Source of the DNA: Collybiopsis luxurians FD-317 M1
Taxonomy: Eukaryota > Basidiomycota > Agaricomycetes > Agaricales > Omphalotaceae
DNA: 33,263 nt
Direction of reading: 5' to 3'
Assembly: GCA_000827265.1 (NCBI GenBank)
Contig: KN834830.1
Span: forward strand, 206,171 to 239,433
In this document: positions 1-8,621 of the stretch, one piece after another
Position numbering within the stretch: the first letter of the stretch is position 1
How the letters are laid out: each line of letters begins with the position of its first letter
The notes under the pieces: model-generated
The model's database searches: none
Told to the model about the DNA's origin: nothing
Seen by the model: the letters and a program-made list of their open reading frames with translations, nothing else
Position numbers and translations under genes: made by a program

Positions 1-27
1 CGACGTGATAACGTTGGTGTTCTGTAG

Positions 28-671
28 CTTTGCGACGTTGCAGCGGGTCTACATTATCTGCATTCTAGAAATCCCCCTCTAATTCATGGTGATATTCGTG
101 GTGTGCGTGCTCTATCACCTCAATTGATTATTTGCTAGACACATGCCTGCCTAATTTTTAGGGTAACATCCTGGTCAAGGACAATCTTCATTGCTGCCTG
201 GCCGACTTCGGTTTAACTACCAGCTCACAAAAGTGGCAACCTACAACTTCTTCAAGCTCTAGCAAAGGTTCTATGCGTTGGTTGGCACCAGAGTATATTG
301 CTAGCTCAGCTTTTAATCACACATCCAGAGATGTATATGCATTTGGTTGCACTATTGTCGAGGTATAGTGTGTCTGTTTTTATCTCACTTCATTCTTAAA
401 TTAATGTTTGGGTTATGTCAGGTCCTGACCCGAAAGTTGCCCTTTCATGACCGCAAGACCGATTACAGTGTTATGAATGGCGGAAGACCTACAAGGCCCC
501 GAAATGTTTGGTGTCCAGACGTTATTTGGGATGTTGCCTCACGTTGCTGGGCCCAGAATATGCAAGATCGTCCCACCGCAAAAGAGATATATAATGTACT
601 GCGGCGTGAGAAGAATAAGGATGGCGAGCGCTATGCATATCCTGCCGAATCTCCCCATCAAGCTGGACGAG
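28..671 (+). CDS. Tyrosine-kinase-like protein kinase, C-terminal half of catalytic domain (partial, left copy)
   Basis: Three exons can be joined in phase 0: 28-102, 162-362 and 422-671, with 59-base GT-AG introns between them. The product reads through the end of helix E (GLHYLHSRNPPLIHGD), the catalytic loop HGDIRGGNILV, the activation-segment start ADFGL, the APE motif (RWLAPEYI), the DVYAFGC segment and the terminal motif CWAQNMQDRP. The N-lobe with the ATP-binding lysine would lie left of the window behind an acceptor at 25-27. A donor at 672 (GTATGT) suggests at least one more exon, possibly after the CAG at 738-740, but I could not settle the 3' end. HGD replaces the usual HRD, which is common in fungal tyrosine-kinase-like kinases. 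Compared with the right copy this one has lost nine bases (MNYVMN becomes MN), but it keeps an open frame and the downstream donor. Activity cannot be judged without the N-lobe. Confidence 0.82.
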
Positions 672-758
672 GTATGTTAATAATGAATGCACACTGCTCG
701 GATTTTCCATCCTGAAGTTGGCCAGTAGACACATACTCAGGTCTGATATTTCAAGGCC

Positions 759-1040
759 ATGTTGCTAGGGGATCAACTGAATCTACCCAACAGTATGTCC
801 ATATCATCTTCGGGGTTTCATTGTAACCAACCGTCGAGAGTGCGCAGTAATGATTTATTTGAATATACCGACATCACTCATCCCAGGTACATGAATTACA
901 TTCAGCAAGATACCCGCCCAAATGTCGATCAAACACTCCAAGTGGGCCCTAACACACTGCGGTGGACCAGACATTTTGAGGTTGAAATAATTGCTGAAAT
1001 ATGTATGGGCAATGGTGGGCGAGTGCTTCAAACGGTATAG
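759..1040 (+). CDS. Conserved 93-residue ORF downstream of the kinase (left copy)
   Basis: This open frame begins at an ATG and ends at TAG 1038-1040. I do not recognise the protein. It has no transmembrane segment or signal peptide, and begins MLLGDQLNLPNS. Its best support is the comparison with the right arm: of six base differences over 282 bases, five are synonymous (GAT/GAC, TTA/CTA, TTT/TTC, AGG/AGA, AGA/AGG) and one changes G to R. That pattern is what constrained coding sequence gives. It may be the last exon of the kinase gene or a separate small gene. An in-frame stop at 744-746 means that any join to the kinase needs an acceptor between there and 759, and the phase of the visible kinase donor does not fit the obvious candidates. 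Confidence 0.55.
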   Translation: MLLGDQLNLPNSMSISSSGFHCNQPSRVRSNDLFEYTDITHPRYMNYIQQDTRPNVDQTLQVGPNTLRWTRHFEVEIIAEICMGNGGRVLQTV

Positions 1041-1713
1041 GCTATTCTATTCGCGTGGGTTGGAAAACCGAAGTCGACGTCCTTATTAGCTAAAGTCATT
1101 GTGCAGGGGCAGAGCTAGTTTAGGTTTGCCCGCGACCTTCGACATCGAAGAAATGTCTCTTTACTGCTATCTTATGAATTCTGTCGAATACCGATACATA
1201 GCATAGATAACGCAGTGTAGAACTTGGCAGAAAGGGACTCAGGTCGAAAGGGATATCAGACGTGTATTATACCGCAACCGTCACCCATTTCTTTAATCCC
1301 TCGACGCGAAAAAGTTCGAGTAAAACTTTGGGGCAAATGTGAACAGAGGACGGAGTGCGGGTACCGTAAACTATGTGCCTCATGTTCAGGTGGTTCTATA
1401 GCAGTTTCTGGCAGTCTGCAAATATGAGTGATTTTAGTAAACATACTTCGAGCCACCATCACAAGACTATTCTATCCTATCAAACTAAACCATAAATTAA
1501 ACCACTCCAACAGGCAAAAACCATTGACGGGAATTCCTCACATTCTATTGGTTCAGACGGTTCTATTGAATAAAGGTGCAACCACGGATTAAACGTCATG
1601 AATGAACTTCGGTGATTAAAGAGGTTCCTCATGTTCAAGCGGTTCTGCGGTTTTCTGTGAATCGGCAAGCAATAGCAGGAGAATAGTGGCTTGTGAACGG
1701 TTTAAGAAATTAG
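1041..1713. other. Intergenic stretch of the left arm with a repeated GGTTCT motif
   Basis: No convincing gene. Short open frames here exist on both strands and are not supported by a coding pattern. The motif TTCARRYGGTTCT occurs three times in direct orientation, near 1385, 1552 and 1633. The flanks of the first and third copies also resemble each other (CATGTTCA before, TTTCTG after). The same motifs are kept in the right arm between about 31740 and 32000. Confidence 0.4.
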
Positions 1714-1720
1714 TATAAAG
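1714..1720 (+). promoter_or_regulatory. TATA-like box of the 214-residue gene (left copy)
   Basis: TATAAAG lies 40 bases before the ATG at 1760, a fitting distance for a core promoter with a very short leader. The same heptamer is kept in the right arm (31671-31677). Confidence 0.4.
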
Positions 1721-1759
1721 GGGAGGGGGTACACAGACGCAAATCAAGTATTCAGTTAC

Positions 1760-2452
1760 ATGCCATACTGTAACTCATCCGACCACGAGAACACCAACCA
1801 GCACAAATATCTGGGTGCCCAGTATGGACTTGCTATAGACAACTATATCGAGCTTCGAGCGAACCCCAAATTCCACAAAGACTTGCAGTGGTCTCCTCGG
1901 GCAGTAGACTTGCTGTGGTCTCGTAGGATGCTGGAGGAGTTCGAGGATAAATGGGGAGCCCGGATCGCCACCAAACCATTCCCTCCTGGGGTCTATGACG
2001 ACCTCATCTTCTTAGCTAAGGCATACTTCCCAGAACTCCCTAGTCTGGAGCTTGCTAGAGCAATTGACTGGAACAAATTAGTGATGAAGAACTACGCCAT
2101 GGCGAGACCGGAACCGGTGGTGATATTTGAAGAAAAAATTGATGATCGACTCATCCGGGTCGTCATTTATTTTGGCCGTGGCTAGTAATTATGTGTATAA
2201 CCTTAAAGAGGCATGCACTGATCCGTTTGCAGTTTCGCCAGCCATCCGGACATGCAGTCTGCAGTGTCATTCCTGAACACGTACTGGGAGGAAGAACCAC
2301 CATCAGAATTGTCAGACAAAATTCACTATGGGGCTAATGTTGGAATCGACATAATCAGGCAGAATCTTGACCGTGCGTTCAACGAGGGCGATACAGTTCA
2401 GGACGGCATTGAGAGAGCTTGGACGTGGATTGGGCAGACAAATTATATGTAA
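1760..2452 (+). CDS. Hypothetical 214-residue protein, two exons (left copy)
   Basis: Exon 1 is 1760-2184 and exon 2 is 2233-2452. The 48-base intron begins GTAATT, has a CTGAT branch-like sequence and ends TTTGCAG. Splicing bypasses an in-frame TAG at 2183-2185 and gives one frame of 214 codons plus TAA. I do not recognise the family. The protein is soluble-looking, rich in tryptophan and acidic residues, with charged helices (LLWSRRMLEEFEDKWGAR; WEEEPPSELSDKI), and has no signal peptide or membrane span. Both inverted-repeat copies keep the start, frame, intron and TATA-like box. Between the copies I count 14 nonsynonymous and 9 synonymous differences, which is weak evidence for constraint since they parted. 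Changes cluster around PELPSLELARAIDW, where four neighbouring residues differ. Confidence 0.65.
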
Positions 2453-2947
2453 AATTTGCCTGGCTAGCCTGTCTTGTTGTTCACGAAGAATAGGTCGTTC
2501 GTGAAGAAAGACTGGTAGTGAGGATGTGGGAGACACTTTTGAAACTCCGACAGGCTGCCAGTCTTTGCCGCTAGCCCTGCGCTAAGTGCTTGGTTGATAA
2601 GATGATAACAGAAAACAGTGAATATTTTTCTCAGTCAATGTCTTCTGTGTAAAAGAATCATTCTGAGGAACTACTGCCATCCCATCAACCCCCGCAACTA
2701 CTTGACCATCCTCTACTGAAGGATAATCGTCGCGCACGAATGAGGGCTTGATTGTCTGGGGTGGACAATTTTGCCGGACTTTCAGTGCATCCTACATTTA
2801 AATTGGAAGAAATGATTAATAACGCGAAAAAGCATTACTGCAGAGCCTACCTGGAGCCTTAAGGTGAGTCAGAGCTTGCGCCTTTGACCGGCAGCCCATT
2901 GGATTTCAAAAGCGTGGGAATGAGAGCGCCTCACGCCCTCGCTACGC
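2453..2947. other. Inner part of left arm, no gene seen
   Basis: Nothing recognisable on either strand beyond homology to the right arm (30410-30939). The right arm holds about 35 extra bases between 30690 and 30725 that are missing here near 2670. The last nine bases before the MITE (2941-2949) are still shared with the right arm. Confidence 0.5.
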
Positions 2948-2949
2948 TA

Positions 2950-3447
2950 CAGTGCTTTGCGTAATTCTGCGGCCCTTCGGAATCCGCGCCATTGTTGATT
3001 TGTATTTGTGTAATGATACCCCGGCAAGAGCCGCGGCACCTCTTCCTCAACATTTCCCTCTGTAACTGCCATAATTTCTGGGAACCAGCCTGCATATTCT
3101 CGCCAACCTGCGGTCAAGACCAATATTTGCCGTATTTTTCCTGGTTTGTACCCATACTGGTGAGATACGCAAGGTTTGACGGATGACCGAGTACCCCGAT
3201 CACCGCATCAAGGTGCCGCGCCGTGCCATAGTTCCTCGACTCTTACCATACTTACTTGTCCCTCCAGCCTCCCATACACTGGGCCAATATTATAAACCAT
3301 TATCCTGATTAGCTAGTGTCCATAAAGTAGCGAATATGACATACAGATATGCTCAGTGCACTAGCGCTCTGTAGGCGCGCAGATCACATAACTACAAATA
3401 AACAAGGGTATAGATTCCGGAGGGCCGCAGAATTACGCAAAGCACTG
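2950..3447. mobile_element. MITE of about 498 bp with TA target duplication (copy 1)
   Basis: Terminal inverted repeats start CAGTGCTTTGCGTAATTCTG and extend about 35 bases, including a GCGGCCCTTCGGAAT part. The right end is the near-perfect reverse complement (CGCAGAATTACGCAAAGCACTG). TA flanks both ends (2948-2949 and 3448-3449). A CAGTG terminus plus TA duplication points to the Tc1/mariner superfamily. There is no coding capacity, so the element is non-autonomous. The interior matches copy 2 in inverted orientation, for example around GATTAGCTAGTGT and CTCCAGCCTCCCATACACTG. The left end abuts the last base of the inverted-repeat arm. Confidence 0.88.
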
Positions 3448-3449
3448 TA

Positions 3450-5331
3450 CAACCTATGTCGAATAGACAGTATGCTCGCGTGGCATTGCTGAATTTAAAA
3501 GGTCAGGGGACGAAGATTGTGCCTGCATATTGAGATTTGTTAAGCGGGGCTGCCTCTTTCTGTTTTTAGATTAGTCGAGACCCATCAGTCTTCAGATTCC
3601 TGCTCGTTCTGTTGCAATGCCATTCTGAAATCACGCATATATTAAGTGCAAATACTACTGAAATATAGAGTGCGCCGTACTGGTCCTGTTATCATTGTGC
3701 CAGTCCGGCACTCCATCCGCCGTCGCTGCGCAGTTAGTCCGATTATTTCATATTGCTTACCTTATATAGAGCTTGTTACGAGTGCATGGAATGAAATGAA
3801 ATGCCGAGTTTTTGTTCTGGTGAATTCCGTGCCTGATCCTTGACAGGCAATTTTATATTAATGGTATAATACTGATGACACAAGGTAATGTATTAAAGCT
3901 GACATCATAATAAATTACAATCTGTTTCGAGTCTAGACTAAGCAGGGAGGCGGCGGCGTTTGAGTCACGACTCATCGGCGCCACCACACAGGGCACGAGT
4001 AACTGCCACGCGGCAGCGTTGGCCCACTACCAACGGCAGGGCGTCAAGTAGTAGATACGAACTTCTTGTGCATTTGCCAAGGGTTCCCTGCCTATCTGAA
4101 TCAACTTTGCCCTTCCTTTTCGGGCCCATGCCGGGTTTAATTCAACAGGTCCAAGCAGTATGCAGCGATAGATTCTACAGTGTACATCAATACACCTGAA
4201 TCAATTTCTTAGCCCTGTACTTGATCTGGTCAAGATGGGTTCATTAGACCGTGCAAGCTATAGTATATAGGCGGCTGAATTGGGAATGCATTGCGTGAAC
4301 TAATGTAGATGGAGTGGCGTCGTTTCGAAACTTCGAATCAACCCGTTTCCTGTTCACGCCCTTGATATGCCACAGTAAGCAGTCATGACCATGACCGTCC
4401 GAGCCTTTTCCGAAATGAAAAGGATCTGGGAGCGTCATCCAGATTCCAGTGCGCCGATACCCGTTAACGGTTTTTCTTTTTTTTTTGGAAGAGTAGTTTT
4501 CGACCATCTCCGTGCTTCTTCGATGGGAACGAATAGTACCCATTGATTCTGTCTTCGTAATAGCTACAATGGCTGCTCATTGCTCAATTTCGTTTCCCAT
4601 GCCGGAGCCCGGTATTATTATTATTTTTTAGCTCGTGATCAGCTCGGAATTTTTTCTTTTTTTTGGGGCACGGCAAGAATTTTTGCCACTCTGATCCTTT
4701 GGCTCGCACCCATCGCACCCATCCCAAAATCGATTTCTCGTTTCATCACCTTTTTTTTTTTGGCGGCATTATATTTCTCGAGTCCAGGTTGGAAATGAAT
4801 GGCATTGTTCTTAAGAACCTCGCCGCTTCTTCGCTTACCTTGTGCGCTCAGGGTTTGCTGTTCCGTCCCTTAGACACCACTATTCCTCCCCTACCTCATC
4901 CCCACGGACTGCGGCCCAGCAGACTGGCGTTTAGCTGCTCACAGTTTGAGCGTTGTCGTATGCAGGATGTAGACTGCCGAAGCTCGATGCTGGCTACTTC
5001 GGCACTGGCGTTGAGTGATGAGATGAGGTTCCCGAAGGAAAAGGTTTGTTTTTCGATTTCTTCGTTTTTTGTTTTTGTTTTATTCCTGTCTTTTTTCTTG
5101 CTTTTTTTCCTGCTCCTCAGACCGCCATTTGGCACATTTCGATGGTTCATAATTCTCCCTATTCCTGTTCGTAATCGTTATGAAATTATAACTAATCCGA
5201 CTATCTATTGCTTTCTAGTATTTCTAGTTCAAGCAGTGTAATCGTGTCCGACCTCTTCGACCAACGTCAGCAATGAGGTTGGTGTAGCCCGGTACCTACT
5301 GGCCCACTCTGACATCCGGCCAGCAAAAGGT
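3450..5331. other. Region without a supported gene
   Basis: Short open frames occur on both strands, but none shows a family motif. Bases 4480-4760 and 5040-5110 contain long T-rich tracts. One open stretch from the ATG at 4796 to a donor-like GTTTGT near 5044 could be an exon, but its translation is not recognisable and it does not match the missing N-terminal TPR domain of the STI1-like pseudogene that follows. Confidence 0.3.
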
Positions 5332-6160
5332 ATGAGGAGGGAAGGAGCAATCGACGTGGAGGATGTTAAAGCAAAGAAGGAAGCTGAAGATTCAAAGAAA
5401 GCCGGCAGTGAAGCCTATAAGAATAGAGAATTCGATGAGGCTGCGAAATGTTTCCAGAAGGCTTGGGAGGTATACCCCATGATATTTAACCACTCAGAGG
5501 CAAGTCCATCTGTTTTATCCTTCTCGTCTGCGTTCTCACACGAATTTCTAGCTGTCTTCTTTGAAAGGAAACTTCAACTAGACGATGTGAGAAGGCTGTT
5601 GAGGAAGCTAGATCCATGAGTTGCGTTCAATATACTTTGATTATCCGATTGTCTTACTTGCATACTAGATACGCGCCGACTACAGACTCTTTGCCAAAGC
5701 TTACGGTTGAGTGGGCTCCTCATACCTAAACAAGGGCGATCTTCTGTCCGCTATCAAAAATCTCCTACGGAACATCGCACGCCGGACGTTTTGAATAAAC
5801 CGCGAGAGGCTGAGAAGATCAAAGTTGAAGCTCACCGGATGGCTTCTATTGACTCGGAGAAGAGCGTTGCTACTCGTGGGGAGGGCTACATCTTCAAAGC
5901 GGGTAACTGCAGCTGCCGTCAGACGAAGAAGCCTTCAAGCATTACCCTCGGATGTGCGAGGGAACGATAATAATGGTGTTGCATTTATTTATGCTCGCTG
6001 CTTTCCCGAGGTGGTGGAGGATGTCAAAAAGGTTATCAAGGTTGATCCTGCTTTCGGTACGTCATTCGCCTTTGCTCTAGACCTGAAATGCTCATACCCT
6101 CTTGTCAGTGAGGCCTATATCCGGAAAGTAAACATCGTTCTTTCCTACCAAGGTTCTAGA
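5332..6160 (+). pseudogene. STI1/Hop-like Hsp70-Hsp90 co-chaperone, broken fragment
   Basis: The intact family links Hsp70 and Hsp90 through three TPR domains. In shifting frames one can read the start of TPR2A (KKAGSEAYKNREFDEAAKCF), then AVFFER, EKAVEEARSM, RADYRLFAKAYG, GSSYLNKGDLLSAIKNL, TEHRTPDVLNK, EAEKIKVEAHR, DSEKSVATRGEG, and the TPR2B end DVKKVIKVDPAF followed by AYIRKVNI. These come in the order of STI1 proteins but need at least two frameshifts. One intron still looks intact (6057-6108), and remnants of others separate the blocks near 5510-5552 and 5620-5668, so this is a genomic copy and not a retrocopy. TPR1 and the C-terminal DP2 domain were not found. It is a decaying duplicate; the functional gene is presumably elsewhere. 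Confidence 0.82.
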
Positions 6161-8568
6161 GACGCTGTATGTCCGCAAGTGCTGAGACCGACTACTCAGC
6201 CGACATGGGGGAGCGGTTGGAAACATTCGTACTTGCAGTGCGGCAAGTTTTTTGAGCTCGTGTAGCTCGACAGCGGATCATCGGCAGGCTAATAGTGGTG
6301 GCGGTGAGCACAAGTCTGGCTCTACCAACACGCAGCGTAACCACTTTGACCAACACTACCGATGGTGTCGGTCGGTTCTTATGACGATGGACGGTTCTAC
6401 CCACCCCCTCGGGCCTTACAGGTCCACCCTGACATCCGACGGCATGTCCCAAGACGGGCAGCGTAGAGACTGGACACTCTTGCCGATGATCCCCTGGCTT
6501 CAAGTGGTTCGACAGCTGCCATTGCTGCTGTCCATCGTCGACAGGTATCTGGTGGTGGCGGCGGCGGCGCTAGGGCCAAGTCTTAGGGGAGTGATGACAT
6601 CACCCTACAGCCTCAGCCACTCCTGCTTCTGTTTCTGATAAGCCGACGTAGAGCCTGGCGATGGCTTCTCTGTTTTTGGCCTGTGAGAATGGGGAGGGTT
6701 GGGGGTGTGTGTTGCCGAAGAATGCCGGTGCGAAGGAGAATCCACGACGGATTTCACTGCCAACAACAACTCTTACAATCAGTCGGCCGTCGCGAGCGCA
6801 GGAGAATGGCGCTACGTATCTGACTACTCCCGACGCTTCTGTCGGTGAGGACGTTGGTGTGGCGGGAGTTCACAACGTCTATTTTGATACGTCCGATCCC
6901 GCCCTAATCTCGACGGACCACGAGTCGATTCCACCGGGGCAAAACGCCTGTCGTTGTTGGATTTTATCGTGGAGTTAGTCGATTAGGAGGATAAGCAGAT
7001 CACAGGAGGCGCGCGGGGGCTCGGGATTAAGGCAACCAGAACGACGATTGCGAGATGGGGTAAAAGGGTATAGTAGTAATGAGGCAGTTGGTGCCTAGGA
7101 GGTAACGTAGTACGGTCGACTAACCTCCTTTCTGCTCAAATGAAGGTTAGCGCAGTGTACTACCATGCAAATATAGGCGCTAGTTCATTCATAGTTAGGA
7201 GGAGGGAAGTCGAGTGGACATTAGTAATTAGCGCATAGTAGACATGATCGCTTTGCTTGTAGGACAAGGGTTAGGCGTATTGCCCAGCCCTGAATATTAT
7301 TCGATATTAGGCAAGAGTATGTAAAGCTATATGATTTCTTTTCTACATAAGCCCTTCCTTGTCCAAAACCTCGTACCGAGTTTTCATAAACCATTATTCC
7401 CACAAAGCCCAGGGAGGGCTAGAGCACTAAAAAAACGATACCCATTCACGTTTGGTAAGTAGCTCCGGACCAACTGAAGCTTCAGCCTCAACAGTCATCA
7501 ACGGCCTTCTTTTACACTACGCGCGCTCCTTTCCATCCCTTCCTTAATGCGCCCACTGCTCCCTATGTTCACACCGTATCCGTCTCCACCCTGAACATCT
7601 CAATTTGACATGCAATCTCACACTGAGGAAGTAGGGATGTCGTCTGCTACAGGTATTTTTGTCTTGTCTACGTGGGAATCAGAAAGCGAGGAAAATGGAG
7701 AGACGAAATGAAGGAAGGGGAAACTTGAGATACAGAAAGGGCCTGTCGAGTGAAGTTGAATGGAGAAGGTAAGTGTGCTGTTGGCCATTATGTTCAAAGC
7801 GGTGACATACTGACGCTTCCCCCCGGCCTTCTAGTCCGCCGTTTCAGTGTCCTCTCGTCGCTTCCCCCAAAGATCCCACATTACGCTAGCACCCACCTCA
7901 CCAGTGATGTTCGATCGACAAGTTTTGGCTTCAGCATTCCTAGTATTTGTTCTATCCAGCAGACCCACCACAACGGCGAGAGAGGAGTTCAGGGACCAAT
8001 TACGTTCAGTCAACAGTCATGGATGCTCATCGGACGAAGAGCGCAATTGACAGTTCCGCTATTCTTGGACGGTCTGAATGGACCTTCGGTCTCGATGGAA
8101 CTGGACGGAGACGAGCGGGAGTGGAGGGGATTACGTCCTATCCCCTGTTGGTAGAGCTGTAACTACAAAGGAGGATGAGGACGATGGGTCGATTTGGCAG
8201 TTAACAAGACGGTTCTCATCTCAACGAATTAAACATGAGCCCTCAGCGTTAAATTCATTCCTTATATGAGGCTGCTTTGCGTTCTGTCGCCGACTATACT
8301 GCAGAGTGTAGCTATATACGTGCTAATGATACATGGAGCTAGACATAATAACTGTTTCGTTATCATTTCGGCGAGGTCTATTGGGAGGACCAGCTGTCTC
8401 GATGACTGGGGGTCCTGCACAGGATATGGCGCATGACAGACCAATTGCTGGGATTCGTCCGCATCTGCCGCTTTCCCATGAGGAAGTGCTATTTGGAAAA
8501 CAACCGTGTCATTTATAATGCCACTCATGGAGCTACATAATCGGATCAATTAGCAGTACAACTATAAC
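6161..8568. other. Degenerate or non-coding region between the STI1 pseudogene and the NLR gene
   Basis: No recognisable gene. A GC-rich stretch (6250-6640) encodes low-complexity glycine- or proline-rich peptides in several frames. A 105-codon open frame at 6661-6978 (start MASLFLACENGEG) is the longest ATG frame near there, but has no known motif or splice context. Bases 7000-8560 show only short frames on both strands. The last few hundred bases should contain the NLR promoter. Confidence 0.3.
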
Positions 8569-8576
8569 TATAAAAG
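8569..8576 (+). promoter_or_regulatory. TATA box of the NLR gene
   Basis: TATAAAAG lies 53 bases upstream of the ATG at 8622, so transcription would begin near 8600 and leave a short leader. The upstream in-frame TTG at 8598 is unlikely to be used in a eukaryote. Confidence 0.5.
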
Positions 8577-8621
8577 CACCAGACACCGTTTACACTCTTG
8601 AACTTCCCCCATCATCTTCCC

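Larger units (their letters stand above)
161..2949. repeat. Left arm of a large inverted repeat
   Basis: This stretch reappears as its reverse complement at 30407-33263. In the parts compared base by base, identity is about 95-98 percent (19 differences in 425 bases of one exon, 6 in 282 bases of another). The arms differ in length by about 68 bases. Most of that is a roughly 35-base insertion in the right arm near 30690-30725, a 9-base deletion in the left kinase exon and a short insertion in the right kinase exon. Homology stops abruptly after base 2949, exactly where a MITE begins. The outer end is cut by the window edge: the right arm runs out at the counterpart of base 161, so the real repeat may be longer. 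Confidence 0.95.

Noticed and set aside
1224..1462. Small overlapping ORFs on both strands, mirrored in the right arm
   Set aside because: Mirroring follows from the inverted repeat alone; no splice context or motif supports either strand.
2159..2257. Alternative 99-base intron in the 214-residue gene
   Set aside because: It keeps frame, but the 48-base intron 2185-2232 has a better donor, branch sequence and acceptor, and keeps more open sequence in both copies.
8598..8621. Start of the NLR protein at 8598
   Set aside because: The codon there is TTG. The first ATG in frame is 8622, at a sensible distance from the TATA box.
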